Source: Acetobacter papayae JCM 25143 (GTDB taxonomy: Bacteria > Pseudomonadota > Alphaproteobacteria > Acetobacterales > Acetobacteraceae). From it: a stretch of DNA of 64,000 nt. Position 1 is the first letter of the stretch; each line of letters begins with the position of its first letter. The DNA lies in the NCBI RefSeq assembly GCF_000613285.1, contig NZ_BAIN01000006.1, forward strand, positions 23,117-87,116, in the 5' to 3' direction. Positions 1 to 11,012 of the stretch are shown here, piece after piece. The notes beneath the pieces are model-generated. The model was not told where the DNA came from and searched no databases. It saw only the letters and a list, made by a program, of their open reading frames with translations. The position numbers were made by a program, and so were the translations under genes.

Positions 1-249
1 ACGCACCCCGGTTTGTGGGGCTGTTCTTAGCCTGAGCGTTGCTGACTGGCAAGAGGGATAATTGTGGAATGTGAATTTTTTCTTTTATTTCTGTCCCATG
101 GCCCCAATCCGCTTGCTGTGGGCTGTGCTTTCTCCCTGGACTGGCTCTGTCTTTCTGGGCTTCTTCTTCCTTTCCCTGTCCGAACGCGGCATTAGAACAC
201 ATTAAGTGCCCGAAAGTGGCATGCCCTGTGGCGGATAGCGGGTGGGAAC
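1..249. other. unassigned leader before cobD
   Basis: No supported gene was found in this stretch. It holds a pyrimidine-rich segment around 85-180 and presumably the promoter of cobD. No B12 box (the conserved 3' element of cobalamin riboswitches) is visible here, so cobD does not seem to have its own riboswitch inside the window. Confidence 0.4.
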
Positions 250-1232
250 GTGCTGGATAGTTTTGCTTTTCATGCAGGGCAGATGGTGGTGGCATTGCTG
301 CTTGATGCCCTGCTGGGTTGGCCCGCGCTGGTTTTTGCTCGCATTGGGCATCCGGTAAGCTGGATCGGGCATGTGGTGTCAGGGTTAGACCGGAACTGGA
401 ACCGTGACGTGCTCTCTCCTGTATTGCGCAGGCTTGCTGGTGTGGGAGTCGTGCTGGTTGTTACCGGTCTTGCCGGGGGCGTTGGTCTGGGTTTGTGCTT
501 CTTGCTGCCTCATAACGGCCTAGGGGTTCTGATTGGAGGGGGGCTGGCATGGCCTCTTCTAGCCGTGCGTTCGCTTTATGCGCATGTTCTGGCGGTTGTT
601 CAGCCTTTGAGTGCGGGAGATATGCCCGGTGCGCGCAAGGCTGTGTCCATGATTGTGGGGCGAGACCCGAATGTGCTGGACAGTGCGGGCATTGCCCGCG
701 CTGCGGCGGAAAGTCTGGCTGAAAATACGTCCGACGGCGTGGTGGCACCGTTATTCTGGGGTATGCTGCTCGGTTTGCCCGGCCTTTATGCCTACAAAGC
801 CATCAACACCATGGATTCCATGATTGCCAACCGCACGCCTCGCTACAGGTTGTTCGGGTGGGCCGCGGCGCGGGTGGATGATGTGGTGAATATTGTGCCG
901 GCGCGGTTGTCTGGCGTTTTATACGCGCTCGCAAGTGCCGCTCCATTACGGGCATTTAGGGTTATGCTGCGTGATGCCCGGCGGCATCGTTCCCCCAATG
1001 CAGGTTGGCCAGAAGCCGCCATGGCTGGCGGGTTAGGTATTCGCCTCTCTGGGCCGCGTCTGTATGCGGAAGGCCCCAGCCGCGACCCATGGCTGAATGA
1101 TGGAGCTCCTGACCCCACACCAACTGATCTGGCTGCCGGCTGGTTCTTTACCGGCGGGTTGTGCTGCTGGCGACGTTGTTTCTGCTGATACTGTTTTTTA
1201 CCGGCAGCCCGCTATACGGAGCAGGCCGGTAA
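250..1232 (+). CDS. cobD: adenosylcobinamide-phosphate synthase CobD/CbiB (frameshifted near the 3' end)
   Basis: Membrane protein that attaches aminopropanol phosphate to adenosylcobyric acid late in B12 synthesis. The reading starts at a GTG and shows the family pattern: hydrophobic N-terminal segments, then the SLAENTSDGVVAPLFWGMLL and YKAINTMDSMIAN blocks typical of CbiB. Near 1130-1142 the frame changes as if one base were missing. In the next frame the expected tail continues ([18 protein letters not shown], then GSPLYGAGR) to a stop at 1230-1232. Read without correction, the protein ends at 1188 with an unrelated cysteine-rich tail. The corrected end overlaps the 3' end of the opposing cobQ by about 35 bases. 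The assignment is firm. The exact start is less certain because no strong ribosome binding site is visible. Confidence 0.9.
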
Positions 1233-2648
1233 CATCGACATGGCGCTCAATATGTGCGGCTAGCGCATCGAGTGTTTGTTCCATTTTTTCCGAGTAGCGC
1301 AATGTGGAAGGCTGTCCGCCTAGCCCTGCGATAAAAGCGGTGCGGAAGCGATCATCCGTAAACAGACCGTGGAGATAGGTGCCGCAGATGAGCCCATCCG
1401 CCGACTGAGCGCCCTCCGCCCTGCCCTGCACGGCAGCAAACGGGCGAAGCCGGTCTGGTCCCTCCGTCGTGCCGAGGTGAATTTCATAACCGCATACCGG
1501 TTGACCGCTGGCAGCGTGAACGGCCTCTACCCGTCTAACATGTTTTTCCGCCAGCATGGTGGTTTCGACATTGAGTAGGCCCAGACCGGGCATATTGCCA
1601 GCAGGCCCTTCCAGCCCAAGGGGGTCGCTTACACTATTACCCAGAATCTGGTAACCGCCGCAGATACCCAAAACATGCCCGCCCCGTCGCACATGGGCAG
1701 AAATATCGATATCCCAACCCTGGCTGCGTATAAACTCCAGATCAAGGCGGGTATTTTTCGTGCCGGGCAGAATAATCAGGTCACAATCTCCCGCGATTGC
1801 CTGCCCCGGCGCTATCATGGTCAGGTCAATGCTGGGTTCCTGTGCCAGAGGGTCCAGATCATCAAAATTGGCAATGCGTGAGAGCATGGGCACGGCCACT
1901 TTTATCCGCCCGCCAGAAGAGGTTCTGCGCAGATCGAGCGCGTCTTCCGCCGGAAGGGTGCTAGCGGCCGCAAACCATGGCAGAACGCCAAAACCCGGCC
2001 AGCCGGTTTTTTGACGGATCAGGCATAACCGTCATCAAACAGGCTTGGGTCACCACGAAATTTATTGACGATAAAGCCTTTTACCATGGCAGCGTCAGTT
2101 TCAGGCAGAACAGCCTGTGTGCCTATGATCTGGGCAATAACACCGCCTCGGTCGATATCCCCTACAAGAATGACCGGCACATTCGCCGCACAGGCAAACC
2201 CCATATTGGCAATATCATTCTGCCGCAGGTTGACCTCGGCCGGGCTTCCAGCTCCTTCAACCAGTACCAGATCATAGGCTTCATGTAGGCGATGAAAGCT
2301 TTCCAGAACGGCTGGCATGAGTGCGGGTTTGAGTAAGGCGTAGTCGCGCGCCTGAACGGTGGCACGCACCTGCCCCTGTACCACAACCTGACTACCCCGG
2401 TCGGATTCAGGCTTGAGTAGCACGGGGTTCATGTCCGTATGGGGTTCAAGCCCGCAGGCCAGTGCCTGAAGGGCCTGCGCGCGGCCTATTTCGCCCCCAT
2501 TGGCAGTAACGGCAGCATTGTTGGACATATTCTGGGGTTTGAAAGGGGCAACACGCAGCCCCCTCCGCAGAGCGGCACGCGCCAGGCCGGCAACGAACAG
2601 AGATTTTCCCACATTCGAACCGGTGCCCTGAATCATCAGTGCGGGCAT
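1198..2648 (-). CDS. cobQ: cobyric acid synthase CobQ (one frameshift)
   Basis: Glutamine-dependent enzyme that amidates four side chains of adenosylcobyrinic acid a,c-diamide. The N-terminal half carries the dethiobiotin-synthetase-like nucleotide-binding motif [18 protein letters not shown] and the blocks [10 protein letters not shown] and [12 protein letters not shown]. The C-terminal half is a class I glutamine amidotransferase with the nucleophile block [11 protein letters not shown] and a late YLHGLF motif. The halves lie in different frames. At about 2022-2024 the first frame stops after DDGYA, while the next continues [17 protein letters not shown], which fits loss of one C from a short C run. 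Corrected length is about 480 residues, normal for CobQ. It follows cobO by 12 bases on the same strand. Confidence 0.93.
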
Positions 2649-2660
2649 GGGTAGGCGTCC

Positions 2661-3308
2661 TTAAAACTCGACGCCGGGCTGCGCCTTGATCCCGGCGCGG
2701 AACGGATGCTTGAGCAGGGTCATTTCGGTAACCAGATCGGCCAGTTCAATGAGTTCCGGCTTTGCGTTGCGGCCTGTCAGCACGACATGGGTCAAAGGCG
2801 GCTTTTCTTCACGCAGGAAGGCCAGCACGTCTTCAATGGGCAGGTAGTCATACCGTAGGGCAATATTGATCTCGTCCAGCAAAACCATACGGATTTCTGG
2901 GTTGCGGATCAGTTCCTTGGCTTTTTCCCAACCACGGCGGGCTGCGGCGATATCGCGCGCCTTGTCCTGAGTTTCCCATGTGAACCCCTCGCCCATGGCG
3001 TAAAACTGGCAGAGTCCACCAAAATGCGTCTCGATCAGCCGCCGTTCGCCAGTATCCCATCCGCCCTTGATAAACTGCACGACAGCGCAGGGCATTTCAT
3101 GGGCGATACAGCGCAGGATCATGCCAAAACCGGATGAGGATTTGCCTTTGCCCGCCCCGGTATGGACGATCACGAGGCCTTTCTCCCCTTCCTTTGTGGC
3201 CATCATCCGATCCCGTGCGGCTTTGATGCGCGCCATTTTCTGTGCGTGCTGGGCGGCATCATCCGTGGTGGTGGGTTCGTTTTGAGGCTGGGTAGAAGAT
3301 GTTGGCAT
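2661..3308 (-). CDS. cobO: cob(I)yrinic acid a,c-diamide adenosyltransferase CobO
   Basis: Transfers the adenosyl group of ATP to the cobalt of the corrin ring. The P-loop HTGAGKGKSSSGFG, the block VVQFIKGGWDTGERRLIE, the acidic VLLDEINIAL strand and the ending HPFRAGIKAQPGVEF are diagnostic of the CobA/CobO family. The start at 3308 (MPTSSTQ) gives 215 residues, the usual length. An in-frame extension to 3464 would add unrelated residues and run into the riboswitch region, so it was not used. The gene is intact, leads a cobO-cobQ pair, and is transcribed away from the B12 riboswitch operon. Confidence 0.95.
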   Translation of the reverse strand: MPTSSTQPQNEPTTTDDAAQHAQKMARIKAARDRMMATKEGEKGLVIVHTGAGKGKSSSGFGMILRCIAHEMPCAVVQFIKGGWDTGERRLIETHFGGLCQFYAMGEGFTWETQDKARDIAAARRGWEKAKELIRNPEIRMVLLDEINIALRYDYLPIEDVLAFLREEKPPLTHVVLTGRNAKPELIELADLVTEMTLLKHPFRAGIKAQPGVEF

Positions 3309-3384
3309 GAGTACGGAAGCTTCCGGTCCTGTCTGAGAATAGGCTCCAGCTTGACAGATGCGGCCTGCTAGCTCAATCCACTCA

Positions 3385-3592
3385 GGCTGGTTCCTGTGCC
3401 TGCCACCATGGCGGACATGGGCGAAGAGGGAATGCAGAAGAAAGCGGGCCTGCCCGCTTTCCATAACGCAGCCGCCCCCGCGACCGTCAGCAGATCAGGT
3501 TTCCCCCGGAGCCACTGAGCGCAGGTTCGGGAAGGCGGGGAGGCCATGGGTGTTCGCGCCCGGATCTGTCAGCCGGGAGACCTGCCAGCACG
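3385..3592 (+). promoter_or_regulatory. cobalamin (B12) riboswitch
   Basis: The plus strand shows the ordered conserved blocks of an adenosylcobalamin riboswitch: GGGAATGCAG at 3428-3437, a hairpin at 3441-3460, GCAGCCGCCCCCGCGACCGT at about 3468-3487, GAGCCACTGAGCG at about 3509-3521, CGGGAAGGCGGGG at about 3528-3540, and a B12 box AGCCGGGAGACCTGCC at 3571-3586. It lies in the 378-base gap between divergent cobO and the DUF1636-cobW-cobN operon and reads toward the latter, which it should repress when B12 is plentiful. The outer ends are approximate. Confidence 0.92.
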
Positions 3593-3686
3593 GATTGAAC
3601 GGACAGCCGGGGTGCGCTGTGGCCGGATATTCAGCCCTGTGCGCATGTCATGCGGGCTGGGTCTTGCCATACCCACGCCCTGTCCC

Positions 3687-4117
3687 ATGACAGACAAGGG
3701 CGCAGCACAGATGGCCGCAGAAACACCCTCCGCTCAGACAATCCTTTATGTCTGTTCAACCTGCCGGGCTGGCGTGGCCCCAATAGAGGGGCAGCCTGTA
3801 GCGGGTGCCCGCCTGCTCGCTGCCCTGCAGGTCGCTCAGGAGGCTTCTTCGGTCGACGCCGAAGATAGGCCCCGTCCGGTTATTCGTGCGGTAGAATGTC
3901 TTTCTGCCTGCTCACGGGGCTGTGCCATAGCCCTCGCCCGACCCGGTTCATGGACCTATATCTATGGCAATCTGAGCGAGGCCGATGTGGCGGATATTCT
4001 GCTGGGCGCTCAGGGCTACATAGCCAGTGCCGATGGCATTCCACCGTGCGTGAACGCCCTGTTATTTTCCGCAAGCAATGCGTTGCCCGTATTCCTCCAC
4101 AGGAGATTGCACCATGA
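3687..4117 (+). CDS. DUF1636 metal-binding protein (one frameshift)
   Basis: Small predicted metal- or iron-sulfur-binding protein of the DUF1636 family, commonly found next to CobW in B12-controlled operons. Cysteine motifs CSTCR near the N-terminus and CLSACSRGC in the middle fit a thioredoxin-like ferredoxin fold. Near 4045-4049 the frame changes as if one base were lost. The next frame supplies the expected tail WRERPVIFRKQCVARIPP and stops at 4117, overlapping the cobW start by ATGA. It is the first gene after the riboswitch. The start at 3687 is a choice; an ATG at 3711 is also possible. A role in cobalt delivery is inferred from context only. Confidence 0.8.
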
Positions 4118-5172
4118 ACACTCTTGCCAAAATTCCCGTTACGGTTGTCACTGGCTTTCTGGGGGCCGGAAAAACCACCCTTATCCGCCATCTGCTGCAA
4201 AACCCCGGCGGGCGCAGGCTGGCCGTGCTGGTGAACGAATTCGGCACGGTGGGTGTGGACGGCGAAATCCTGCGGGCCTGTGCGGATGAAAACTGCCCCG
4301 AAAGCGCGATTGTGGAACTGGCCAATGGCTGTATCTGCTGCACTGTTGCAGATGATTTCATCCCTACGGTTGAACAGCTCATGGCCCTGCCTCAGAAGCC
4401 TGACCATATCCTGATTGAAACCTCGGGTCTGGCGCTACCCAAGCCGTTGCTCAAGGCATTTGACTGGCCCTCCATCCGCTCGCGCATTACTGTCGATGGC
4501 GTGATTGCTTTGGCTGATGCGGAAGCGGTGGCAGCCGGGCGTTTTGCCCCCGACCCTGCCGCAGTGGACGCCCAGCGTGCGCAGGATGACAGTCTGGACC
4601 ACGAAACCCCTCTGGCCGAAGTGTTTGAAGACCAGATTGCCTGCGCTGACCTCGTGCTGCTGACCAAGGCCGACCTTGTGATGAGGCAACGCTGGAAGCC
4701 GCGCGTGCGGTTATTCTGGCCGAAGCGCCACGCCCCCTGCCCGTTCTGCCCGTCCGTGATGGTGCGATTGACCCCACCGTTATTCTGGGCCTGAACGCAG
4801 CGGCGGAAGATGATCTGGCCGCCCGTCCCTCGCATCATGATGGTGAAGATGAACACGAACATGAGGATTTCGACAGCACGGTCGTAACCCTGCCCGAGAT
4901 TGATGACCCCGAAGCACTGGCTCAGGCTATTATCCGCCTTGCACGCGAGCAGGATATTCTGCGCGTCAAGGGGTATGTTGCGGTTCGGGGCAAGCCCATG
5001 CGGCTGCTGGTTCAGGCTGTAGGGGCCAGAGTGCGCCACCAGTTTGATCAGCCATGGGGGAGTCGCCCGCGTGAGGGGCGCCTTGTGGTTATTGCCGAGC
5101 ATGACCATCTGAACCTGCAGGCCGTGCAGGCTGTTCTGCTCGGCGCAACCGCGCAGATACAGGCGGGCTGAA
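4114..5172 (+). CDS. cobW: CobW family GTP-binding metallochaperone (one frameshift)
   Basis: G3E-family GTPase thought to handle cobalt for the CobNST chelatase. The Walker A motif GFLGAGKTT, the metal-binding NGCICCTVADDF (CxCC type), ETSGLALP and the TKADLV guanine-specificity motif are visible. Near 4678 the frame breaks immediately after TKADLV. The next frame continues DEATLEAARAVILAEA, passes through a His/Asp/Glu-rich loop (HHDGEDEHEHEDFD) and a CobW C-terminal domain, and stops at 5170-5172. The corrected length is about 350 residues, typical of CobW. The start overlaps the DUF1636 stop and cobN follows 21 bases later, so the three are surely cotranscribed. Confidence 0.93.
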
Positions 5173-5193
5173 GCACAGGCGGGGCTAAGGGTA

Positions 5194-8100
5194 ATGCATG
5201 TTATCTTCCGAGAAAACCGTGGCCTTGACGGGCTGGAGAATGCCACGGATCTCGGCCAGAGCCCTGCCCCGCTTGTTGTCCTGTCCTTTTCAGACAGTGA
5301 CCTGAGTGCCTTTGCGGCAGGATGGCAGGTTGGACAGAGCTCCCTGCCCGCGCTGCGCCTTGCCAACCTTGCCGCCCTTAAACATCCCCTGAGTGTCGAT
5401 ACCTATATCGAGCGTACTCTCGCCAACAGCAGGGCGGTGCTGGTGCGGCTGATTGGCGGCGCGGGATACTGGCGCTACGGGCTGGAACAGCTCAACGCTC
5501 TGGCCCGCTCTACCGGTATGGCGCTGGCTGTGATCCCTGCTGATGGCAGGGCTGACCCAACACTGGATGAGTTTTCGACCGTTCCTGCCGAAAGCCTGCG
5601 TAATCTTGCCCGGCTGTGCGACACAGGTGGGGCAGAGGCAGCCCATGCCGCACTCTGCCTACTGGCGCAAACCGCAGGCCTGCCCGCACCGCCTGTGGCC
5701 CCAGTGCCTACTATACCGGATTATGGCTGGTACCAGTCCGGTATGGGCGTTATGCCTGCTCCACCAGAGGGAGACCGCCCGCTTGCGGTTGTCGTGTTCT
5801 ATCGTGCGTATCTGACCAGCGCTGACACGGCCCCCATTGATGCGCTGATAGAGGCCCTGCAAGCGCGTGGGTTTCGTGTCGCGGGTCTGTTTGCCCCCTC
5901 TCTCAAGGGAGCCGCAGCCCCATGGCTGCGTGCGGCACTTATGCAGGCCAGCCCGGCTGTTATTGTCAACGCCACTGCTTTTTCCGGGCAGGATGCAGGG
6001 GGCTCTTCTCCACTGGATACGCCGGGTTGCCCGGTTTTTCAGATCGCTCTTGCCACCAACAGCCAGCAGGACTGGCAGGACGCCGAGCGTGGGCTTTCCC
6101 CAGCAGATCTGGCCATGCACGTTGTTCTGCCTGAAGTGGACGGGCGGATCATGGCTGGTGTTGCCAGCTTCAAGGCGTTGGAAACACCGGACGAGGCGCT
6201 CCAGTTCGCCCGCGCCATACATCAGCCTGTTCCTGACCGGATCGCGGCCATTGCGGACAAGGTGGCAGCTTGGCACAGGCTGGCCGTAACGCCTGCCCAC
6301 CAGCGCGCCGTGGCGTTCGTGCTTTCCACCTACCCGGGCCGAACAGACCAGATGGCCCATGCCGTGGGGCTGGATGCCCTTGCCTCAACCGAGGCCATGC
6401 TGGAAACGCTGGCGGCGGAAGGCTACACACTTGCACAGGCGGGCGAGCCTCTGGCCACAGCCCTGTCAAGGCAGGAAGCCACATGGCCAGTCTCTGCATA
6501 CAAGGCAGCACTTAAACGCTTGCCGGCTCTCCTGCGGGAGCAGCTTGTGCAGGTCTGGGGTGAGCCGGAGCAGGACCCTGCCGTGCGCGATGGCATGTTT
6601 CACTTCGCGCTCACGCGCAGGGGCCGCATGTTGTTGGCCCTTCAGCCCGAACGCGGTCGTCATGCCGAGCGCGATGCGGATTATCACGACACCGCCCGTG
6701 TGCCCTGCCATGCGTATGTGGCGTTTTATCTCTGGCTGCATGAGCAGGGCCTGCATGCTCTGGTGCATGTTGGCGCGCATGGCACGTTGGAGTGGTTGCC
6801 GGGCAAGGCTGTTGCCCTGTCGCAAACCTGCTGGCCGGAAGTGCTCTGCGGGGCCATGCCTGTCATTTATCCGTTTATCGTCAACGATCCCGGCGAGGCC
6901 GCACAGGCCCGGCGGCGGATCGGGGCTCTTACCCTCGGGCATCTGCCTCCCGCCATGGTGCAGGCCAATGTGCCAGAAAGTCTGCTGCATCTTGAACGGT
7001 TGCTGGACGAATACGCCACGGCCGATGGTCTGGACCCGGCCCGCCGCAACCGCCTTATTCCCCTTATCCGGGCAGAAGCCCGTGCTACCGGCGTGGAGGC
7101 TGATCTGGGGTTGGATACTGCGGCAAGCCCGGCAGAAGCATGGTGCGGATCGACCGCTTTGTTTGCGACCTGAAAGAAAGCCAGTTTGGTGATGGCCTGC
7201 ATGTTTACGGACAGGGTGAAGGCGAAAACCACGGCCTTGTGCGCGCACTGGCGGGCTTGCGGGTTGAGGGCGGGCCATCAGGCTCGCCCGCACGGGGGCG
7301 GACGGATGTTCTACCCACAGGGCGCAACCTGTATGCTGTGGACCCCCGCGCCGTGCCCAGCCGCGCGGCGCATGCGCAGGGGGTAAAACTGGCGGAGGAA
7401 CTGCTCCGCCGTCATTTGCAGGACCATGGAGACTGGCCAAAGGGGCTGGTTATCGATCTGTGGGGTTCCGCTACCATGCGCACGGCGGGGGAAGAATTCT
7501 CCATGGCGCTGCATCTTGCCGGGCTTGCCCCCATGTGGGAGCCGGGTTCGGAACGGGTATCGGGGTTTGAAATCCTGCCGCCCGTGCTGCTGGAGCGGCC
7601 CCGGATTGATGTCACACTGCGCGTGTCGGGCCTTTTCAGGGATGTTTTTCCCGATCTGGCGCGGTTGTTCGATGCCGCAACCCGCGCGCTGGCCGAGCGT
7701 ACGGGCGAGGATATGCTCGATAATCCTTACCGTAAGAGCGCGCCTCGTATTTTTGGTCCGCGCCCCGGCACCTATGGTCTGGCCATGGAGGACCCGGCAG
7801 AACGGTTTGATGAGCAGAGCCGACAGGCTGCGGGTGAAGCGTGGCTGAAAGCCTCTGAATGGAGCATGGACGCCACAGGCGCCATAAAGCGTGACCGCGC
7901 AGCGTTGGAAGAGCGGCTGCGGACGGCTGATACCTTCACCCATATTCAGGACCTGCCCGAAATGGATCTGTTGCTGGCCCGAGATTATGCTGCTCATGAG
8001 GGTGGGTTTTCGGCGGCCATGGCGGCTCTGGGGCATGCTCAGCCTGCACTGTATCACCTTGATACAACCCGTGCCGGAGCACCACAGGCCCGTATTCTGG

Positions 8101-8432
8101 GCGAGGAACTGGCCCGCATTGTGCGCGTACGGGCGACCAGCCCGGTCTGGGCGGCGGGTATGATGCGCCACGGTTTTCGTGGGGCAGCAGAAATAGCGGC
8201 TACACTGGACAATCTGGCAGCCTTCGCCCACCTGACGCGGCAGGTGCCAGCACATCTGTTCGACCTGTATTTTGAAGCAACACTGGGGCGGGACGATGTG
8301 TCCGCTTTCATGGAGCGGGAAAACCCTATGGCTTTGGAGGCGCTGCGCACGCGTTTTCAGGCGCTAGCCACCGCTGGGCTGTGGCGGAGCCGTAGTAACT
8401 CCATTATTGCCAGACTGGATGCTCCCGGCTGA
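5194..8432 (+). CDS. cobN: cobaltochelatase large subunit CobN (one frameshift)
   Basis: Large subunit of the ATP-dependent aerobic cobalt chelatase that inserts cobalt into hydrogenobyrinic acid a,c-diamide. Family blocks include STYPGRTDQMAHAVGLDAL, HVGAHGTLEWLPGKAVALS, DLWGSATMRTAGEEFSMAL and a closing LWRSRSNSIIARLDAPG. At about 7140 the frame changes as if one base were lost: the first part ends after ...AASPAEA and the next frame resumes VRIDRFVCDLKESQFGDGLH. Corrected length is about 1080 residues, somewhat short of the largest CobN proteins but complete at both ends. The CobS and CobT partners are not in the window. The stop overlaps the cobG start (TGATG). Confidence 0.94.
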
Positions 8433-9600
8433 TGTCAGGTTCACCCGCCCCCCTTATCAAAGGATGGTGCCCCGGTGCTCTTCGCCCCATGCTGTCCGGA
8501 GACGGGCTGGTGGTACGGGTGCGCCCACATGGTGGCTGCCTGTCGCGCGTGCAGCTTGGTGGACTGGGGGAACTGGCGCAGGCTTATGGGAATGGGCTGG
8601 TTGATTTTTCGGCCCGCGCCAACCTGCAACTGCGGGGCATAAAGCCGGAGGGGCATGCCGCCGTTCTGGAGGGCTTAACGCCCTAAACCTGCTTGATACT
8701 GACCCCGAGATAGAGTCAGCGCGCAACATCATGGTCACGCCGTTCTGGCAGGCAGATGATGGCACAACCGCACTGGTGCAGGCGCTGGAGAATAGTCTCC
8801 AACACGCTATAGTGCATGACGGGCTACGCCTGCCGGGTAAATTCGGTTTTGCTATAGATTGTGCGGGCCCCCCGGTTCTGCGGCAGGCCTCGGCGGACAT
8901 CCGTATCGAACGCACAGAGGCGGGCTCCCTGCTTCTCTATGCCGATGGTGCGCAAACAGGCAGGCTGGTAGATCCGCATAATGCGGTTGAACAGGCCATG
9001 GCGCTGGCAAACTGGTTTGTGCGCAGTGGTGGTGTGTGCAATGGCCGGGGGCGGATGGCCAGCCATGTGCGGCATATGCCTTTGCCGCCGGAATATAATA
9101 CGCCTGTGCCGCTCGCCCCGCCTTTCATACCCGAACCCGGGATGACGTCAGCCGGGTGGATGGCGGGAGTGGCTTTCGGGCAATGCCATGCCTCAACGCT
9201 GTGCGCACTGTCCACCATGGCTCCCCTGCGCCTGACGCCATGGCGCATGATCGTTCTGGAGGGTGTGATACAGGCTCCAGATCTTGCGGAGCTTCTACAG
9301 GCCGGGGATGCCCGCCTGCGTGTGGCGGCCTGCACCGGGGCACTGGCCTGCCCGCAGGCGCTCGCACCCGTGCGGGCACTGGCATCTGATCTTGCGGCCC
9401 ATGTGCCTGCCCACGCATTTTTGCATGTTTCGGGCTGTGCCAAGGGCTGCGCGCATCCGCAGGCGGCCACACTGACACTGGTTGCGCAAAGCGGGGGGTT
9501 TGCTCTCATCCATCATGGCACTACAACAGACCAGCCCATAGCCAGAAACCTTTCACCCGAAAGGTTGCGCGCCCACCCCGAGCTGATGACCAAGGACTGA
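8432..9600 (+). CDS. cobG: precorrin-3B synthase CobG (one frameshift)
   Basis: Iron-sulfur monooxygenase related to sulfite and nitrite reductases; it hydroxylates precorrin-3A before ring contraction in the aerobic route. The C-terminal half has the cluster-ligand pattern CTGALAC (C-x5-C) and SGCAKGC (C-x3-C). The N-terminal part has the ferredoxin-like KGWCPGALRPMLSGDG block. At about 8673-8680 the frame breaks (a stop at 8686 in the first frame). The next frame reads LNALNLLDTDPEIESARN and joins the rest, which fits loss of one C. The presence of cobG shows that the oxygen-dependent pathway is used. Confidence 0.92.
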
Positions 9601-10228
9601 TGCCCCACTGCTTTGAAACCGATGGCGCCGCCATCTACCGCCAGTCTTTTTCCATCATCCGGGCAGAGGCTACTCTGGACGGCCTGAGCCCGACTGAAGA
9701 ACAGGTTGTTGTGCGCATGATCCACGCGGCCGGTATGGTTGGGCTGGAAAAAAATATCGTCTTTACGCCCGGCATGGCGGAAACAGCGCGTGCAGCATTG
9801 CAGGGTGGCGCGCCTATTCTGTGTGATGCACGTATGGTTTCCGAAGGAATTACCCGCTCACGCCTGCCCGCACAGAACCGGGTGGTCTGCACCCTGCATG
9901 AACCACGGTGCCAGACCTTGCGCAAAGCATGGGTACAACCCGGTCCGCGGCTGCCATTGAACTGTGGCGGCCCTTTCTTGCAGGGAGCATTGTTGCCATT
10001 GGCAACGCGCCGACAGCCCTTTTCCACCTGCTGAACATGCTTGAAGATCCCGCCTGCTCACGACCGGCCGCCATTATCGGCTGCCCGGTGGGTTTTGTGG
10101 GGGCGGCGGAATCAAAAGAAGCGCTGCTGGAAGATGCTCCCTGTCCCGCTCTGATTGTAAGGGGTCGGCTGGGTGGATCGGCCATGACGGTTGCCGCCAT
10201 CAATGCGCTGGCCTGCGACAGGGAGTAG
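9600..10228 (+). CDS. cobH: precorrin-8X methylmutase CobH (one frameshift)
   Basis: Moves a methyl group from C11 to C12 to give hydrogenobyrinic acid. The block RMIHAAGMVGLEKNIVFTPG carries the conserved His region, followed by ILCDARMVSEGI and, in the next frame, GNAPTALFHLLNML and IIGCPVGFVGAAESKEAL, all diagnostic of CobH/CbiC. The break is at about 9905, one base missing, within the HEP-VPDLAQS region. Corrected length is about 209 residues, normal. It overlaps cobG by one base and ends 4 bases before cobI. Confidence 0.93.
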
Positions 10229-10232
10229 CCGC

Positions 10233-11012
10233 ATGGGCACGATCATATGCGTGGGACTTGGCCCCGGAGACCCGGATCTGATGAGCCGCAAGGCGGCTCG
10301 GCTGATCGAAGGTGGCCAGCATGTGGCCTATTTTCGCAAGGCGGGACAGTTGGGGCAGGCGCGCCGGATTGTGGAAGGGATGCTCCACCCGGATGTAACG
10401 GAATATCCCATGGAATATCCGGTTACGACAGAAATTGCCTTTGCCTGCGTTGACTATAACGACCTGCTGGCCAGTTTTTATGATGACTGGGCCGATCGTC
10501 TTTGCCAGATGGCGCAAAAGCACGATGTCATTGTCCTGTGCGAAGGAGACCCGTTCCTTTACGGTTCCTTCATTCACCTGCATGCCCGCTTGCAGGGGCG
10601 CTGCCCGGTAGAGGTTGTACCCGGTATTCCCGGCATGACTGGCTGCTGGCACGCAACGGGGCAGCCCATTACATGCGGGGATGATGTTCTGGCAGTCTTG
10701 CCCGGCACATTGTCTGAAGCAGCGCTTGTGCACCACATGCGTCAGGCTGATGCGCTGGTGATCATGAAAACAGGCCGTAACCTGCCAAAAATCCGCCGGG
10801 CGCTGGCCCAGACCGGGTTGCTTGAACGGGCATGGCTGATCGAACGGGGCACCATGCCCAACCAGCGGGTTATCCGGCTGGAGGAAGCCGCCGAGCAGGA
10901 TTGCCCCTATTTTGCAATCGTGCTGGTGCATGGCAATGGCCGTCGCCCGGAACGGCGTCAACAGGTTGAGGCTATGGCAGGTGCCACTGACACGGATGGA
11001 ACACAGTCATGA
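10233..11012 (+). CDS. cobI: precorrin-2 C20-methyltransferase CobI
   Basis: SAM-dependent methyltransferase acting on precorrin-2 at C20. It has the tetrapyrrole methylase fold with the N-terminal GLGPGDPDLMSRKAARLI, the central LCEGDPFLYGSFIHLHARL and the VVPGIPGMTGCWHATGQP block. The start at 10233 places the SAM-site glycine motif right after the first strand and gives 259 residues, as usual. It is intact, is spaced 4 bases after cobH and overlaps the cobJ start by ATGA. Confidence 0.94.
   Translation: MGTIICVGLGPGDPDLMSRKAARLIEGGQHVAYFRKAGQLGQARRIVEGMLHPDVTEYPMEYPVTTEIAFACVDYNDLLASFYDDWADRLCQMAQKHDVIVLCEGDPFLYGSFIHLHARLQGRCPVEVVPGIPGMTGCWHATGQPITCGDDVLAVLPGTLSEAALVHHMRQADALVIMKTGRNLPKIRRALAQTGLLERAWLIERGTMPNQRVIRLEEAAEQDCPYFAIVLVHGNGRRPERRQQVEAMAGATDTDGTQS

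Noticed and set aside
4392..5366. 324-residue open frame on the minus strand
   Set aside because: It is antisense to cobW and the start of cobN, with no recognisable domain.
6466..7440. 324-residue open frame on the minus strand
   Set aside because: It is antisense to cobN; the composition is typical of a shadow frame.
7311..8255. 314-residue open frame on the minus strand
   Set aside because: It is antisense to the C-terminal part of cobN, without motifs or a ribosome binding site.
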